From: an uncultured Bacteroidales bacterium
GTDB lineage: Bacteria; Bacteroidota; Bacteroidia; Bacteroidales; FEN-979
DNA: 64,000 bases
Direction of reading: 5' to 3'
Assembly: GCA_903945175.1 (NCBI GenBank)
Contig: CAJAUM010000022.1
Span: forward strand, 1 to 64,000
The position numbers were made by a program, and so were the translations under genes. The notes under the pieces are model-generated. The model ran no database searches. It was not told the DNA's origin and saw nothing but the letters and a program-made list of their open reading frames with translations. Below are positions 43,295-51,161 of the stretch, one piece after another (the stretch's first letter is position 1; each line of letters begins with the position of its first letter).

Positions 43295-45010
43295 TCAGAA
43301 ACTGCTGGTTACAGTCAGCGTGAGGCCATTTGTTGCAGGAACATACCGGCAAACGCCTCCCACGCAGATGATCCCTTCACGCTGCCGGCCATACGAGAGC
43401 GCCACCCGGGTTGAATGATTTGTGTAACCGGCGCTCAGGGTATAATAATTCAGCCGTTGGGTTTCATCGCTGTTCCCATAATTGTATTGGTCCATAACCG
43501 ATATGAACCATGCCGGGGAGATGGTCAGTTCGACCAGGCCTGCTACCCAATTCCCTTTATCCTGTTTAGTCCACAAGCCCTGCACTTCCCATCGCAGGGT
43601 ATGCTTTTTCGTAATATTCCAGGCTATATCAACAATTCCGATTTGGGAATAGATTGTTCCATAATCTCCCGGAGCATGCGATTCAACGACATCCTTGTTA
43701 TAGGTCTGATAGAGGTAGGTGAAAATTCCCTTCCATTTTTTCCCGAATTTTTTGGTCACCTCCACATTGGCATCCTGATAATAGACATCGCTGCCAAATC
43801 CATAAAAGGTTGAGGTATACCCGAGGGTTCCGAGTTGCCCGACGAGGGTGGTGTCGTTGACAGCGGTTTTGTTGAGTCCATTGACCTGTGAAAAGTTTGC
43901 TGCAATGGACAAACCTGTTTTACCTCCCAGTTTTGAATTCTTGGGAAAATGCAGTGTCACTGTACCGGAAATGCCCACCTCTCCGTTCGGCTGGGTTGAA
44001 TAGGGATACATGCTTGCAAGAGCATAGGAATGTTCCTTGGTAATCGATGGCAGATAGTTGATGTTTACCATGTTGTTGGTCACTGAACGGTCGGATTTGT
44101 AACCCATATTGTCGATCCATTTTGACATCAGGGAGATGCCAAGGCCAGGTTTTGAAAATGACAGGTTGGTAAAGAGGCCATTGCCGTTCTTATAGATATA
44201 ATTATTCAAGGCAGAGGGGTCATTGATTTTATGGGCGTATTCGGTAAACCAGTTGAAATCGCCAATATTTAAATTGAACCGGCCACCATAACTGGCCACA
44301 TTTTCCGGCAATTTCAGGGCCAGGATCTTCCCATCCGACGGAATATCCTTGGTTGTCCCTTGCTGATAATCACTTACGAATGATCCTCCCAATGTCAGCT
44401 TGACTTTGGCATCATTCAGGCTGGTAAAAATATCATTCAGATAGAACTCGGCATCACCTCCTTTCACAATACCCCGGTTATAATCTTTGTAGGGTTCCCA
44501 ATAATAACGCTGAACACCATACACCCCCTTGAAGGTGATTCCCTTGGTTGGCATAACCTTTACCCGGAGACCGCGCAGGGAATTATCAAATCCCAGGGTC
44601 CATTCCTGATAGGTTCTGAGCATCATTCCATACCCGAATTGTTCATAGAAATTTCCTGCAGTGATGTCAATGAAATCGTTTTTGTAGTTGACATACCAAT
44701 AGGGGACCCCGACCCCGTTGTACTGGGCATCGTAACCGATAAGCGGAGGCAGATAGGCCTCAAAACGCATTCCGGCAGTGAAATTACCCAGTGAATAGTT
44801 CACCTCGGTAAATGCATTCATCCGGATCAGTTTTCCAGCCAGCGTTGAATCGGTGATCCCTGTTTTGGGATCGGTCAGATAATAGGATGCATCGGCCTGC
44901 ATGCTGCCGTGCACCTCACTTCCTTTGAGTATATCCTGCGATCTGACAACCACAGGAACAAGGAACAACAAACTGATTGCTCCCAGAAAACAGCAGATTC
45001 GTCTATTCAA
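43295..45010 (-). CDS. DUF6029 family outer-membrane protein
   Basis: 571 residues. A signal peptide (MNRRICCFLGAISLLFLVP...RSQ) is followed by a chain of amphipathic strands typical of a large beta-barrel. Examples are VHGSMQADASYYLTD, AGMRFEAYLPPLIGYD, YGMMLRTYQEWTLGFDNSLRG, ARVALSYGRQREGIICVGG and a final NGLTLTVTSSF ending in Phe. The combination corresponds to the DUF6029 family of Bacteroidota. It lies between the TlpA-like and Omp28 genes (41 and 49 nt gaps), a recurrent arrangement in the phylum. The role is unknown; the neighbours suggest a redox-linked envelope function. Confidence 0.82.
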   Translation of the reverse strand: MNRRICCFLGAISLLFLVPVVVRSQDILKGSEVHGSMQADASYYLTDPKTGITDSTLAGKLIRMNAFTEVNYSLGNFTAGMRFEAYLPPLIGYDAQYNGVGVPYWYVNYKNDFIDITAGNFYEQFGYGMMLRTYQEWTLGFDNSLRGLRVKVMPTKGITFKGVYGVQRYYWEPYKDYNRGIVKGGDAEFYLNDIFTSLNDAKVKLTLGGSFVSDYQQGTTKDIPSDGKILALKLPENVASYGGRFNLNIGDFNWFTEYAHKINDPSALNNYIYKNGNGLFTNLSFSKPGLGISLMSKWIDNMGYKSDRSVTNNMVNINYLPSITKEHSYALASMYPYSTQPNGEVGISGTVTLHFPKNSKLGGKTGLSIAANFSQVNGLNKTAVNDTTLVGQLGTLGYTSTFYGFGSDVYYQDANVEVTKKFGKKWKGIFTYLYQTYNKDVVESHAPGDYGTIYSQIGIVDIAWNITKKHTLRWEVQGLWTKQDKGNWVAGLVELTISPAWFISVMDQYNYGNSDETQRLNYYTLSAGYTNHSTRVALSYGRQREGIICVGGVCRYVPATNGLTLTVTSSF

Positions 45011-45051
45011 GGTATTTGATGTGTTAAGTGACAGAACTTACAAATTTCCAA

Positions 45052-45573
45052 CTATTTAATCTCTTCGCCCCGGTTCAGTTTGCGAACCATCTCAATCAGG
45101 TTCAGTTCATCGCCTTCGGCAAATGAGGTATGCTGATACACCACCTCGCCCTTTCCGTTCAGCAGAAAGGTGTGTGGAATCGGGCCGACATTCATGGCAC
45201 GTTTAAAGTCGCTGTTGGGATCAAGCAATACATTGAAACCCCAACCCTTTCCGTTGATCATGGGCCCAACCAGGGTCATGGAACGTGAATCATCCACCGA
45301 AATGGCGTAAAGTTTCACCCCCGTTTCAGCGACCCATTCATCGTACACATCAGAAATCGTGGTCAATTCGCGCACGCAGGGTTTGCACCAGGTGGCCCAG
45401 AAGCTGATGATCATGGGTTTTCCGTTATTTTGGATACTGTCGGAGGTGAAGGGCAATCCCTTTACTGTTTTCAGTTTAACGGAAGGGAGCTTTTTATAGG
45501 TAAATATGCTCTCCTGGGCAAATGTGCAGGAGGAGATCAACGCAAAAAAAAGTAAGATTCGAGCAGTTTTCAT
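45052..45573 (-). CDS. TlpA/ResA-like periplasmic thioredoxin
   Basis: 173 residues. A signal peptide (MKTARILLFFALISSCTFAQ) is followed by a thioredoxin domain with FWATWCKPCVRELTTI as the active site (C-K-P-C) and a cis-Pro loop PIPHTFLLNGKGEVVYQH. Such proteins reduce disulphides in the periplasm. It is the first gene of the trio with DUF6029 and Omp28, and has a TAATTTTG promoter site just upstream. Confidence 0.9.
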   Translation of the reverse strand: MKTARILLFFALISSCTFAQESIFTYKKLPSVKLKTVKGLPFTSDSIQNNGKPMIISFWATWCKPCVRELTTISDVYDEWVAETGVKLYAISVDDSRSMTLVGPMINGKGWGFNVLLDPNSDFKRAMNVGPIPHTFLLNGKGEVVYQHTSFAEGDELNLIEMVRKLNRGEEIK

Positions 45574-45594
45574 CAGGTTGATTATTATGATTTA

Positions 45595-45602
45595 CAAAAT
45601 TA
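45595..45602 (-). promoter_or_regulatory. Putative -7 element for the TlpA/DUF6029/Omp28 run
   Basis: TAATTTTG on the minus strand fits TAnnTTTG, ending 21 nt before ATG 45573, just past the manA stop. Confidence 0.45.
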
Positions 45603-45608
45603 AAAATA

Positions 45609-46583
45609 TTATGGAATATAGACTTCTAAAACTTTAATGTTAGGGTCGGGAAACAGCGATACCTCGTCGATCGTGGCCGGGAGAAGCACCACCTCTCCTA
45701 TTGTCAGGGATACGCGCTCTTCGCCCGTTATAATTTCAGCCTTTCCTTCAACGCAGATATAAAGCACAAAAGAATCGAGTGCGCTATAGTCCTTGTGGGT
45801 TTCACGGTCGAGTTCGAGCAGGTTGGTGGTAAAGAAGGGGCAATCGACCAGGGTGGCAGGCTTGTTGACCACGCTCCTGTATTTCGTCCGGAATGAATCG
45901 ACTGGTCTGAAATCGATGGCTTCCAGGGCAAGTTCTGTATGAAGGTCCCTTGATTTACCCTGGCTGTCGACCCGATCCCAGTCATAAATCCGGTAGGTGG
46001 TATCGGATGTTTGCTGGATTTCAGCCAGAAGGATTCCGGGACCGAGGGCATGCACCCTGCCTGATGGAATAAAAAAAGCATCACCCCTGTGCACCTTTTC
46101 AACATTGAGAATCTCTTTCAATCGTTTTTGATTCAGAAATTCCAAATAGGTGGCCGCATTCATTGTCCGGTTAAACCCTGAGATTAGCTCTGCGCCAGGC
46201 TCGGCGTCAAGAATATACCACATTTCTGTTTTTCCCTTCCCGATTTTTCTACGGGCAGCAAGGGCATCGTCGGGATGCACCTGAATGGAAAGATAATCGT
46301 TTGCATCGATGAATTTAATCAGAATGGGAAACTCATTTTCGTAGATTGAATAAACCTTTTCCCCAACCAGTTCATCCATGTATATTTCCAAAATCTCATT
46401 GAGCTCGTTTCCTTCGAGGAATCCATTGGATACAATCGTCTGGCAATCAGGAACGCCCGATAAGGCCCATACCTCGCCGCAATTGGGAAGTGGCGAAAAG
46501 TCAAGACCTAGTTTGGTATTGATCTTCTGGCCACCCCAGATTTTATCTTTGAATACCGGCTTAAATTTTAATGGATATAACAT
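45609..46583 (-). CDS. manA: Mannose-6-phosphate isomerase, class I
   Basis: 324 residues from ATG 46583 (MLYPLKFKPVFKDKIWGG). The frame is open a further 78 codons, but that extension is only the heptamer array read in its open direction. Zinc and active-site segments are SIQVHPDDALA and GDAFFIPSGRVHALGPGILLAEIQQ, followed by SDTTYRIYDWDR. The enzyme interconverts mannose 6-phosphate and fructose 6-phosphate, feeding GDP-mannose for surface glycans. The length is that of the short class found in Bacteroidota and Bacillus. A 12-copy GAATGAC array separates it from the divergent LOG gene. Confidence 0.93.
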   Translation of the reverse strand: MLYPLKFKPVFKDKIWGGQKINTKLGLDFSPLPNCGEVWALSGVPDCQTIVSNGFLEGNELNEILEIYMDELVGEKVYSIYENEFPILIKFIDANDYLSIQVHPDDALAARRKIGKGKTEMWYILDAEPGAELISGFNRTMNAATYLEFLNQKRLKEILNVEKVHRGDAFFIPSGRVHALGPGILLAEIQQTSDTTYRIYDWDRVDSQGKSRDLHTELALEAIDFRPVDSFRTKYRSVVNKPATLVDCPFFTTNLLELDRETHKDYSALDSFVLYICVEGKAEIITGEERVSLTIGEVVLLPATIDEVSLFPDPNIKVLEVYIP

Positions 46584-46590
46584 GGGAGAA

Positions 46591-46674
46591 GAATGACGAA
46601 TGACGAATGACGAATGACAAATGACGAATGACGAATAACGAATGACGAATGACGAGTGACGAATGACGAGTAAC
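46591..46674 (+). repeat. GAATGAC heptamer array, 12 copies
   Basis: Twelve units in perfect 7-nt register, 84 nt. Eight are GAATGAC; the others are AAATGAC, GAATAAC, GAGTGAC and GAGTAAC. It starts 7 nt upstream of the manA ATG and ends 72 nt before the LOG ATG. It is the longest array in the window and the only one between divergent genes. TGA/TAA lies on the plus strand. Confidence 0.93.
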
Positions 46675-46746
46675 AATTTGTTCCCGGAGTTCCATGGATT
46701 CTCATTAACTTTGAATCCCGATTCAGGTACAAAAATAAGGAATTTA

Positions 46747-47340
46747 ATGATTAAAACCCTTTGTGTTTTCTGTGGCTCCAGTATGGGAAAACGCACGGCA
46801 TATGCCGAAAGTGCCATTAAACTAGCTGAATTTCTGATTCACCGCCATGTTACCCTTGTTTATGGCGGCGCCAATGTCGGGCTGATGATGGTACTGGCCG
46901 ACACCATGCTCGCAGCGGGAGGAAAGGTTATCGGGGTCATGCCCAAATCGCTCGTGGAGCGTGAAGTGGCTCATACCTCCCTTACTGAAATGCATATTGT
47001 CGATGGCATGCAGGAGCGCAAGGCGCTGATGGCCGATCTTTCAGATGCATTTATCGCCCTTCCCGGAGCTTTCGGAACGCTGGACGAGCTCTTTGAAGTC
47101 CTCACATGGAATCAGCTTGGAATCATCAACAAGCCCATCGGACTGTTGAACATCGACGGATTCTTCAACCCTTTGCTCAGCATGCTGGATCATGCAGTTG
47201 AGGAAAAATTTCTGCGACCCGAACACCGCAACATGCTGTTGACCGATGACGACTTTGAGCGACTTTTCCTTAAACTTGAAGCCTATAAGCCTGTAACAGC
47301 TGAAAAATGGATTGAAAGACTGAAGGCAGGGAGCATATAA
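46747..47340 (+). CDS. LOG family protein (cytokinin-riboside phosphoribohydrolase-like)
   Basis: 197 residues from ATG 46747 (MIKTLCVFCGSSMGKR). The frame extends into the heptamer array but the family start is here. The Rossmann-like fold is indicated by VYGGANVGLMMVLAD and the catalytic motif PGAFGTLDELFEVLTWNQLG (usual form PGGxGTxxE; Ala replaces the second Gly, while the GT and Glu are kept). LOG proteins release a base from nucleoside 5'-monophosphates. It lies 51 nt upstream of a P-loop kinase and dCMP deaminase gene pair, suggesting nucleotide salvage or clean-up. Confidence 0.9.
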   Translation: MIKTLCVFCGSSMGKRTAYAESAIKLAEFLIHRHVTLVYGGANVGLMMVLADTMLAAGGKVIGVMPKSLVEREVAHTSLTEMHIVDGMQERKALMADLSDAFIALPGAFGTLDELFEVLTWNQLGIINKPIGLLNIDGFFNPLLSMLDHAVEEKFLRPEHRNMLLTDDDFERLFLKLEAYKPVTAEKWIERLKAGSI

Positions 47341-47391
47341 CTGAATCATGAATGTCGTATGGCAGATAATGGATTTTTAATTCAATCTTGA

Positions 47392-47946
47392 ATGATCATC
47401 ATCGGAATCACCGGAACCCTGGGGGCTGGAAAAGGAACGGTAGTTGAATACCTGGAAAAGGAAAAAGGCTTCGATCATTATTCAGTCAGGGCTTTTCTCC
47501 TGAAGGATATCCGGCGCCGCGGCATGGCGGAGAACCGCGACAGCATGGTGGTCGTTGCAAATGAATTGCGCCGGATCAACGGGCCATCCTATGTTACAGA
47601 TCAATTGTACAACGAGGCTGTTGCCATCGGGAAGAATTGCATCATTGAAAGTATCAGAACCCCTGGAGAGATTGATTCATTGCGGAAAAAGGGACAATTT
47701 TACCTATTTGCCGTGGATGCCGATCCGGGTGTGAGATATAAACGTATTACTGCGCGGTCATCAGAAACAGACAACATCTCCTTTGAAACCTTCACCGAAA
47801 ATGAAACCCGTGAAATGAGTGCCACTGATCCAAACAAACAGAACCTGAAGGGTTGTATTCAGCAAGCCGATTTTGTCTTCAACAACGATGGATCCAAAGA
47901 GGATCTTTTTCGTGAAGTCGAGAAGATTCTTACCCAAATTATATGA
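47392..47946 (+). CDS. P-loop nucleotide kinase (dNMP kinase or dephospho-CoA-kinase-like)
   Basis: 184 residues. Walker A is ITGTLGAGKGTVVEYL at the N-terminus. A lid-type region with RYKRITARSSETD and a later QADFVFNNDGS resemble small nucleoside monophosphate kinases and dephospho-CoA kinases. The four-base ATGA overlap with the dCMP deaminase gene points to deoxynucleotide metabolism. It is not the usual cmk or tmk by sequence, and its substrate is unknown. Confidence 0.78.
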   Translation: MIIIGITGTLGAGKGTVVEYLEKEKGFDHYSVRAFLLKDIRRRGMAENRDSMVVVANELRRINGPSYVTDQLYNEAVAIGKNCIIESIRTPGEIDSLRKKGQFYLFAVDADPGVRYKRITARSSETDNISFETFTENETREMSATDPNKQNLKGCIQQADFVFNNDGSKEDLFREVEKILTQII

Positions 47947-48440
47947 CCATGGAAAAAGAACCCGATATCCGCCCATCCTGGGATGAATATTTTATGGAAA
48001 TTGCGCATACCGTTTCAACGCGCGCCACCTGCGATCGTGGCCGGAGTGGCTGCGTAATTGCCCGCGACAAACAAATACTCGTAACCGGCTATGTCGGTTC
48101 TCCCCGGGGACTGCCGCATTGTGATGAGGTGGGACATCTCATGAAAAAGGTATTGCATGAAGATGACCGTACAACGCAGCATTGCATGCGGACGGTACAT
48201 GCCGAACAAAATGCCATTTGTCAGGCAGCCCGACTGGGAATATCCCTGGAAAAAGCGACCCTCTATTGTCGGATGACCCCATGCCGTACCTGTGCCATGC
48301 TGATCATTAACTGCGGTATTTTGCGTGTGGTTTGTGAACGAAAATATCACGATTCCAGGGAATCGGAAGATATGTTCATGGTTGCCGGCGTATCGCTTGA
48401 ATATGTTCACAACGAGATTCAGCAATACGAGAAGCAATAA
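47943..48440 (+). CDS. Deoxycytidylate (dCMP) deaminase, ComEB-like
   Basis: 165 residues from ATG 47943, overlapping the upstream stop by four bases (ATG 47949 is possible). Zinc-site motifs are VHAEQNAICQAAR (H-A-E) and MTPCRTCAMLIINCGI (P-C-x-x-C), spaced as in dCMP deaminases. A further zinc-like segment around HCDEVGHLM resembles the structural site of the family. It converts dCMP to dUMP, the precursor of dTMP. The gene ends 8 nt from the convergent gene at 48449. Confidence 0.92.
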   Translation: MTMEKEPDIRPSWDEYFMEIAHTVSTRATCDRGRSGCVIARDKQILVTGYVGSPRGLPHCDEVGHLMKKVLHEDDRTTQHCMRTVHAEQNAICQAARLGISLEKATLYCRMTPCRTCAMLIINCGILRVVCERKYHDSRESEDMFMVAGVSLEYVHNEIQQYEKQ

Positions 48441-48448
48441 TCCACGCG

Positions 48449-49201
48449 TTAGTTTTTTTCTACCCTGAAATATTTACAACCAATCAGTACGGCCCACACA
48501 ATCATGGCTCCTGCGGGAATGGAGCATCTCACATAATAGGTTGTGGCGTCGACAGCCCATGTAGGAATGATAAACCAGGGATCAAAGATATATCGGATGA
48601 AATATCCAAAATCGGCCGTAAAGTATATCACCGGAAAATGAAGAAAAGCGGCAAGAAGGATGTAAAAGATTCTGAACCGCAGCCGCACATACATTAACCC
48701 GATAATGGACGAAAGCATGATCAGGTAAGCCAGGCCCTGTGAGATACGGAACAGTTTTATTAACCCCAGGTTCTGAAGCCTGTTCATTCCATCATCCATC
48801 GGATTCATCAGGATAAAAGACAATTCCCTGGTTCCCGATTCCCCTGGCAATTTCATCTTCTCCCATTGACTCTCCCTGGAAATTCTTGGCAACCAGTCCA
48901 CATTGTTCTCATCCATCAGCCGGATCAGATGTTGATCAATGAATGATTGCAATGTCATATTCTCCTTCATGCCTGCGGAGAACCAAACACGAAACTGTTG
49001 GTGGGGAGCGATGAGACAACTGCTATCCTGGCTGAGCTTCACAGAGGAGTAATGCAAGACAAGTGTGTGACTGGTATTGTTTATCAGGTAGAATTCGGTT
49101 ATGTCTGGCTTATCCTCACTATTGCGACATGAAGAGGCCCCCGCGATCAACAAGATGGCAAGAAACAGAAGTTGGAAATGCCGGCTGAAAACCATTGTCA
49201 T
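48449..49201 (-). CDS. Lipoprotein with four C-terminal membrane helices, unknown family
   Basis: 250 residues from ATG 49201 (ATG 49195 and TTG 49210 are alternatives). The N-terminus is a lipoprotein-like signal ending GASSC. A soluble region of about 130 residues starts FYLINNTSHTLVLHYSSVKL, a pattern of beta strands. The C-terminal 100 residues hold about four hydrophobic helices. The combination of a lipid anchor and several helices is uncommon. The gene starts just after the stop of the isoaspartyl peptidase gene and is probably part of that run. I do not recognise the family. Confidence 0.7.
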   Translation of the reverse strand: MTMVFSRHFQLLFLAILLIAGASSCRNSEDKPDITEFYLINNTSHTLVLHYSSVKLSQDSSCLIAPHQQFRVWFSAGMKENMTLQSFIDQHLIRLMDENNVDWLPRISRESQWEKMKLPGESGTRELSFILMNPMDDGMNRLQNLGLIKLFRISQGLAYLIMLSSIIGLMYVRLRFRIFYILLAAFLHFPVIYFTADFGYFIRYIFDPWFIIPTWAVDATTYYVRCSIPAGAMIVWAVLIGCKYFRVEKN

Positions 49202-49206
49202 AATCG

Positions 49207-50292
49207 TCAATATATTGCTACTTCATGCTGACCGTTTGATGTGACGTAACCCCTGAACATGGCATTGGTGTTAAATGGCATGCAGAGGTTTCCGTCCCTG
49301 TCAACCGCAATCAGCCCACCATTCGCTTGCTGTGTCACCAGCTTATCCATAATGATCGCCTTCCCTGCCTCTTCAAGCGATATTCCGCGGTATTTCATCA
49401 TGGCAGCAAGGTCATAGGCCACAACATTGCGGATAAAATACTCACCATGCCCTGTTGCAGATACAGCGCAGGTTTGATTGCTGGCATACGTTCCTGCTCC
49501 AATGATGGGCGAATCTCCGACGCGCCCGACCATTTTTCCGGTCATCCCTCCTGTGGATGTTGCGGCAGCCAGGTTTCCCTGCTGATCCAAAGCAACAGCC
49601 CCAACTGTTCCATGCTTATCGTTGTCTGAATCAGGTTTTGTTGGTAGTTCCGGCGTTTTATCAGGAGCAGGCCGGGTAGTGGATTTCCATTTTTCCCATG
49701 ATTTCAGCCTTACGGGAGTTATAAAATAGGCGGGTTCAACCAGTTCTAATCCATTGGCTTTTGCAAATTTTTCTGCTCCCGTCCCAATCAGCAACACATG
49801 ATTTGATCGCTCCATAACGCAACGGGCCGCCGTAATGGGATTTTTAATGCAGGTAACGCCGGCAACAGCGCCTGCCATGCCGGTCTTTCCATCCATAATG
49901 GCTGCATCAAGCGCTGCCCTCCCCTCTTCATCCAGAACAGCTCCCACGCCTGCATTGAATAGGGGGCAATCTTCCATAAACCTGACAACAGCCTCTACAG
50001 CATCCAGACTGCCTCCTCCCTTTGAAAGAATACCAGATCCAACCTGAAGCGCCTCATCCAGTTTGTTTAAATATTCCTTCTCGGCTTCAGCTGTCATGGT
50101 CCCTTTCACAGGACCGCCTGCGCCTCCATGGATCACAAGGGTCCATTTTTCCGAATTGACTTTGGCGGGCTGCATCGCAATCACCTCTGCCTGTGCAAAA
50201 AGTGAAAATTCCGGCCATAAACACAGTACCAGAAATACCAGGATGGCTGTAAGATTTTTTACTTGAGTGAATTGATGTTTCATCCTTTTCAC
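49207..50292 (-). CDS. Exported isoaspartyl peptidase/L-asparaginase (Ntn hydrolase)
   Basis: 361 residues. A signal peptide (about 1-34, ending SLFAQ) is followed by the plant-type asparaginase fold: WTLVIHGGAGG, FNAGVGAVLDEEG, and the autocleavage site KHGTVGAVALD with Thr229 as predicted nucleophile. Then come GVGD-like RVGDSPIIGAGTYA and SATGHGEYFIR, which form the substrate site. It hydrolyses beta-aspartyl dipeptides and asparagine, here in the periplasm. Neighbours in the same direction are an amino-acid permease and a TSUP transporter (8 nt gap to the latter), consistent with amino-acid scavenging. Confidence 0.92.
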   Translation of the reverse strand: MKRMKHQFTQVKNLTAILVFLVLCLWPEFSLFAQAEVIAMQPAKVNSEKWTLVIHGGAGGPVKGTMTAEAEKEYLNKLDEALQVGSGILSKGGGSLDAVEAVVRFMEDCPLFNAGVGAVLDEEGRAALDAAIMDGKTGMAGAVAGVTCIKNPITAARCVMERSNHVLLIGTGAEKFAKANGLELVEPAYFITPVRLKSWEKWKSTTRPAPDKTPELPTKPDSDNDKHGTVGAVALDQQGNLAAATSTGGMTGKMVGRVGDSPIIGAGTYASNQTCAVSATGHGEYFIRNVVAYDLAAMMKYRGISLEEAGKAIIMDKLVTQQANGGLIAVDRDGNLCMPFNTNAMFRGYVTSNGQHEVAIY

Positions 50293-50300
50293 AAATAAAA

Positions 50301-51083
50301 TTACAATATATGCTTCAGTATGGCAGTAAAATTAATGAATCCGGAGATTTGCAAAATAGTCAGCACGACCGATAACAGAATCACGGCGCGAATGAATCCA
50401 CCCCCTTTTTTCACAGCCAGGTATGATGCGATCAATGCACCGATCATGCTTCCTGCCGAAAGAATAACGCCATATAAATAGTTCACCTTCCCATCGATGA
50501 TGAAAACAAGCAATGCAAAAATTGCATAAAAGAAGACAATCAGGTTTTTCACTGCATTGGCCTTTACGAGATCATACCCGACACCCAGTACCAGCGCCAT
50601 CAAAAGGAAATAACCAACGCCAACCTGGATGAATCCGCCATAAAAACCAACAATAAAAAAGATGATCAGCTGCCACCATTTAATTGGGCCTGACAATAGT
50701 CCCGGATTTTCTTTAAGCCATTTATCAGGTTTGTAAAACAGAAAGAATAACATGATGACCATGGCGCTCGCCATTGCAAATTCAATCACGCGGGTGTTTA
50801 CATCTACCGCCAGGAAGGCGCCAAGAATTGCTCCGATGGTGGCGGGAATGGCAAGCCATACCGGGCGAAAATCGGTAAACATCTTCTGGCGGGTAAAGCT
50901 GCCGACGGATGAAAGGGTCTGAAAAAAAATACTGATCCTGTTCGTTCCATTGGCAATATTTGCAGGCAGACCAAGGATCAGCAGCAGGGACAGGCTGATC
51001 ACCGACCCTCCTCCCGACAGGGTATTGATAAACCCTACGATAACCCCTGCAACGATGATAACAATAATTTCAGTGACAGACAT
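50301..51083 (-). CDS. TSUP (TauE/SafE) family transporter
   Basis: 260 residues, about eight membrane helices. The duplicated family motif is visible as GVIVGFINTLSGGGSVIS near the N-terminus and GFYGGFIQVGVGYFLLM in the middle. TSUP proteins move small sulphur- or carboxyl-containing anions across the inner membrane. Its ATG is preceded by a run of heptamers and it follows the amino-acid permease by 44 nt. The transported compound is unknown. Confidence 0.88.
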   Translation of the reverse strand: MSVTEIIVIIVAGVIVGFINTLSGGGSVISLSLLLILGLPANIANGTNRISIFFQTLSSVGSFTRQKMFTDFRPVWLAIPATIGAILGAFLAVDVNTRVIEFAMASAMVIMLFFLFYKPDKWLKENPGLLSGPIKWWQLIIFFIVGFYGGFIQVGVGYFLLMALVLGVGYDLVKANAVKNLIVFFYAIFALLVFIIDGKVNYLYGVILSAGSMIGALIASYLAVKKGGGFIRAVILLSVVLTILQISGFINFTAILKHIL

Positions 51084-51090
51084 GGAGGCA

Positions 51091-51161
51091 ATTTACGATT
51101 TAAGATTTACGAATTACGATTTTTTCGTCACGCGTCACGGGTCACGCTTTTATTGTCACGA
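51091..51161 (-). repeat. Mixed heptamer array: ATTTACG-type and GTCACGC-type in one register
   Basis: On the plus strand: ATTTACG, ATTTAAG, ATTTACG, AATTACG, ATTTTTT, CGTCACG, CGTCACG, GGTCACG, a 56-nt run in unbroken register (51091-51146), followed by a T-rich heptad and a further GTCACGA to 51161. The minus strand is coding for the permease; there each unit carries TAA or TGA. The permease stop (51128-51130) lies inside the array, and its last residues VTRDA are repeat-encoded. Confidence 0.88.

Noticed and set aside
46584-46817. N-terminal extension of manA and the similar extension of the LOG gene
   Set aside because: The extra codons are only the GAATGAC array read in its open direction; both families start at the later methionines.
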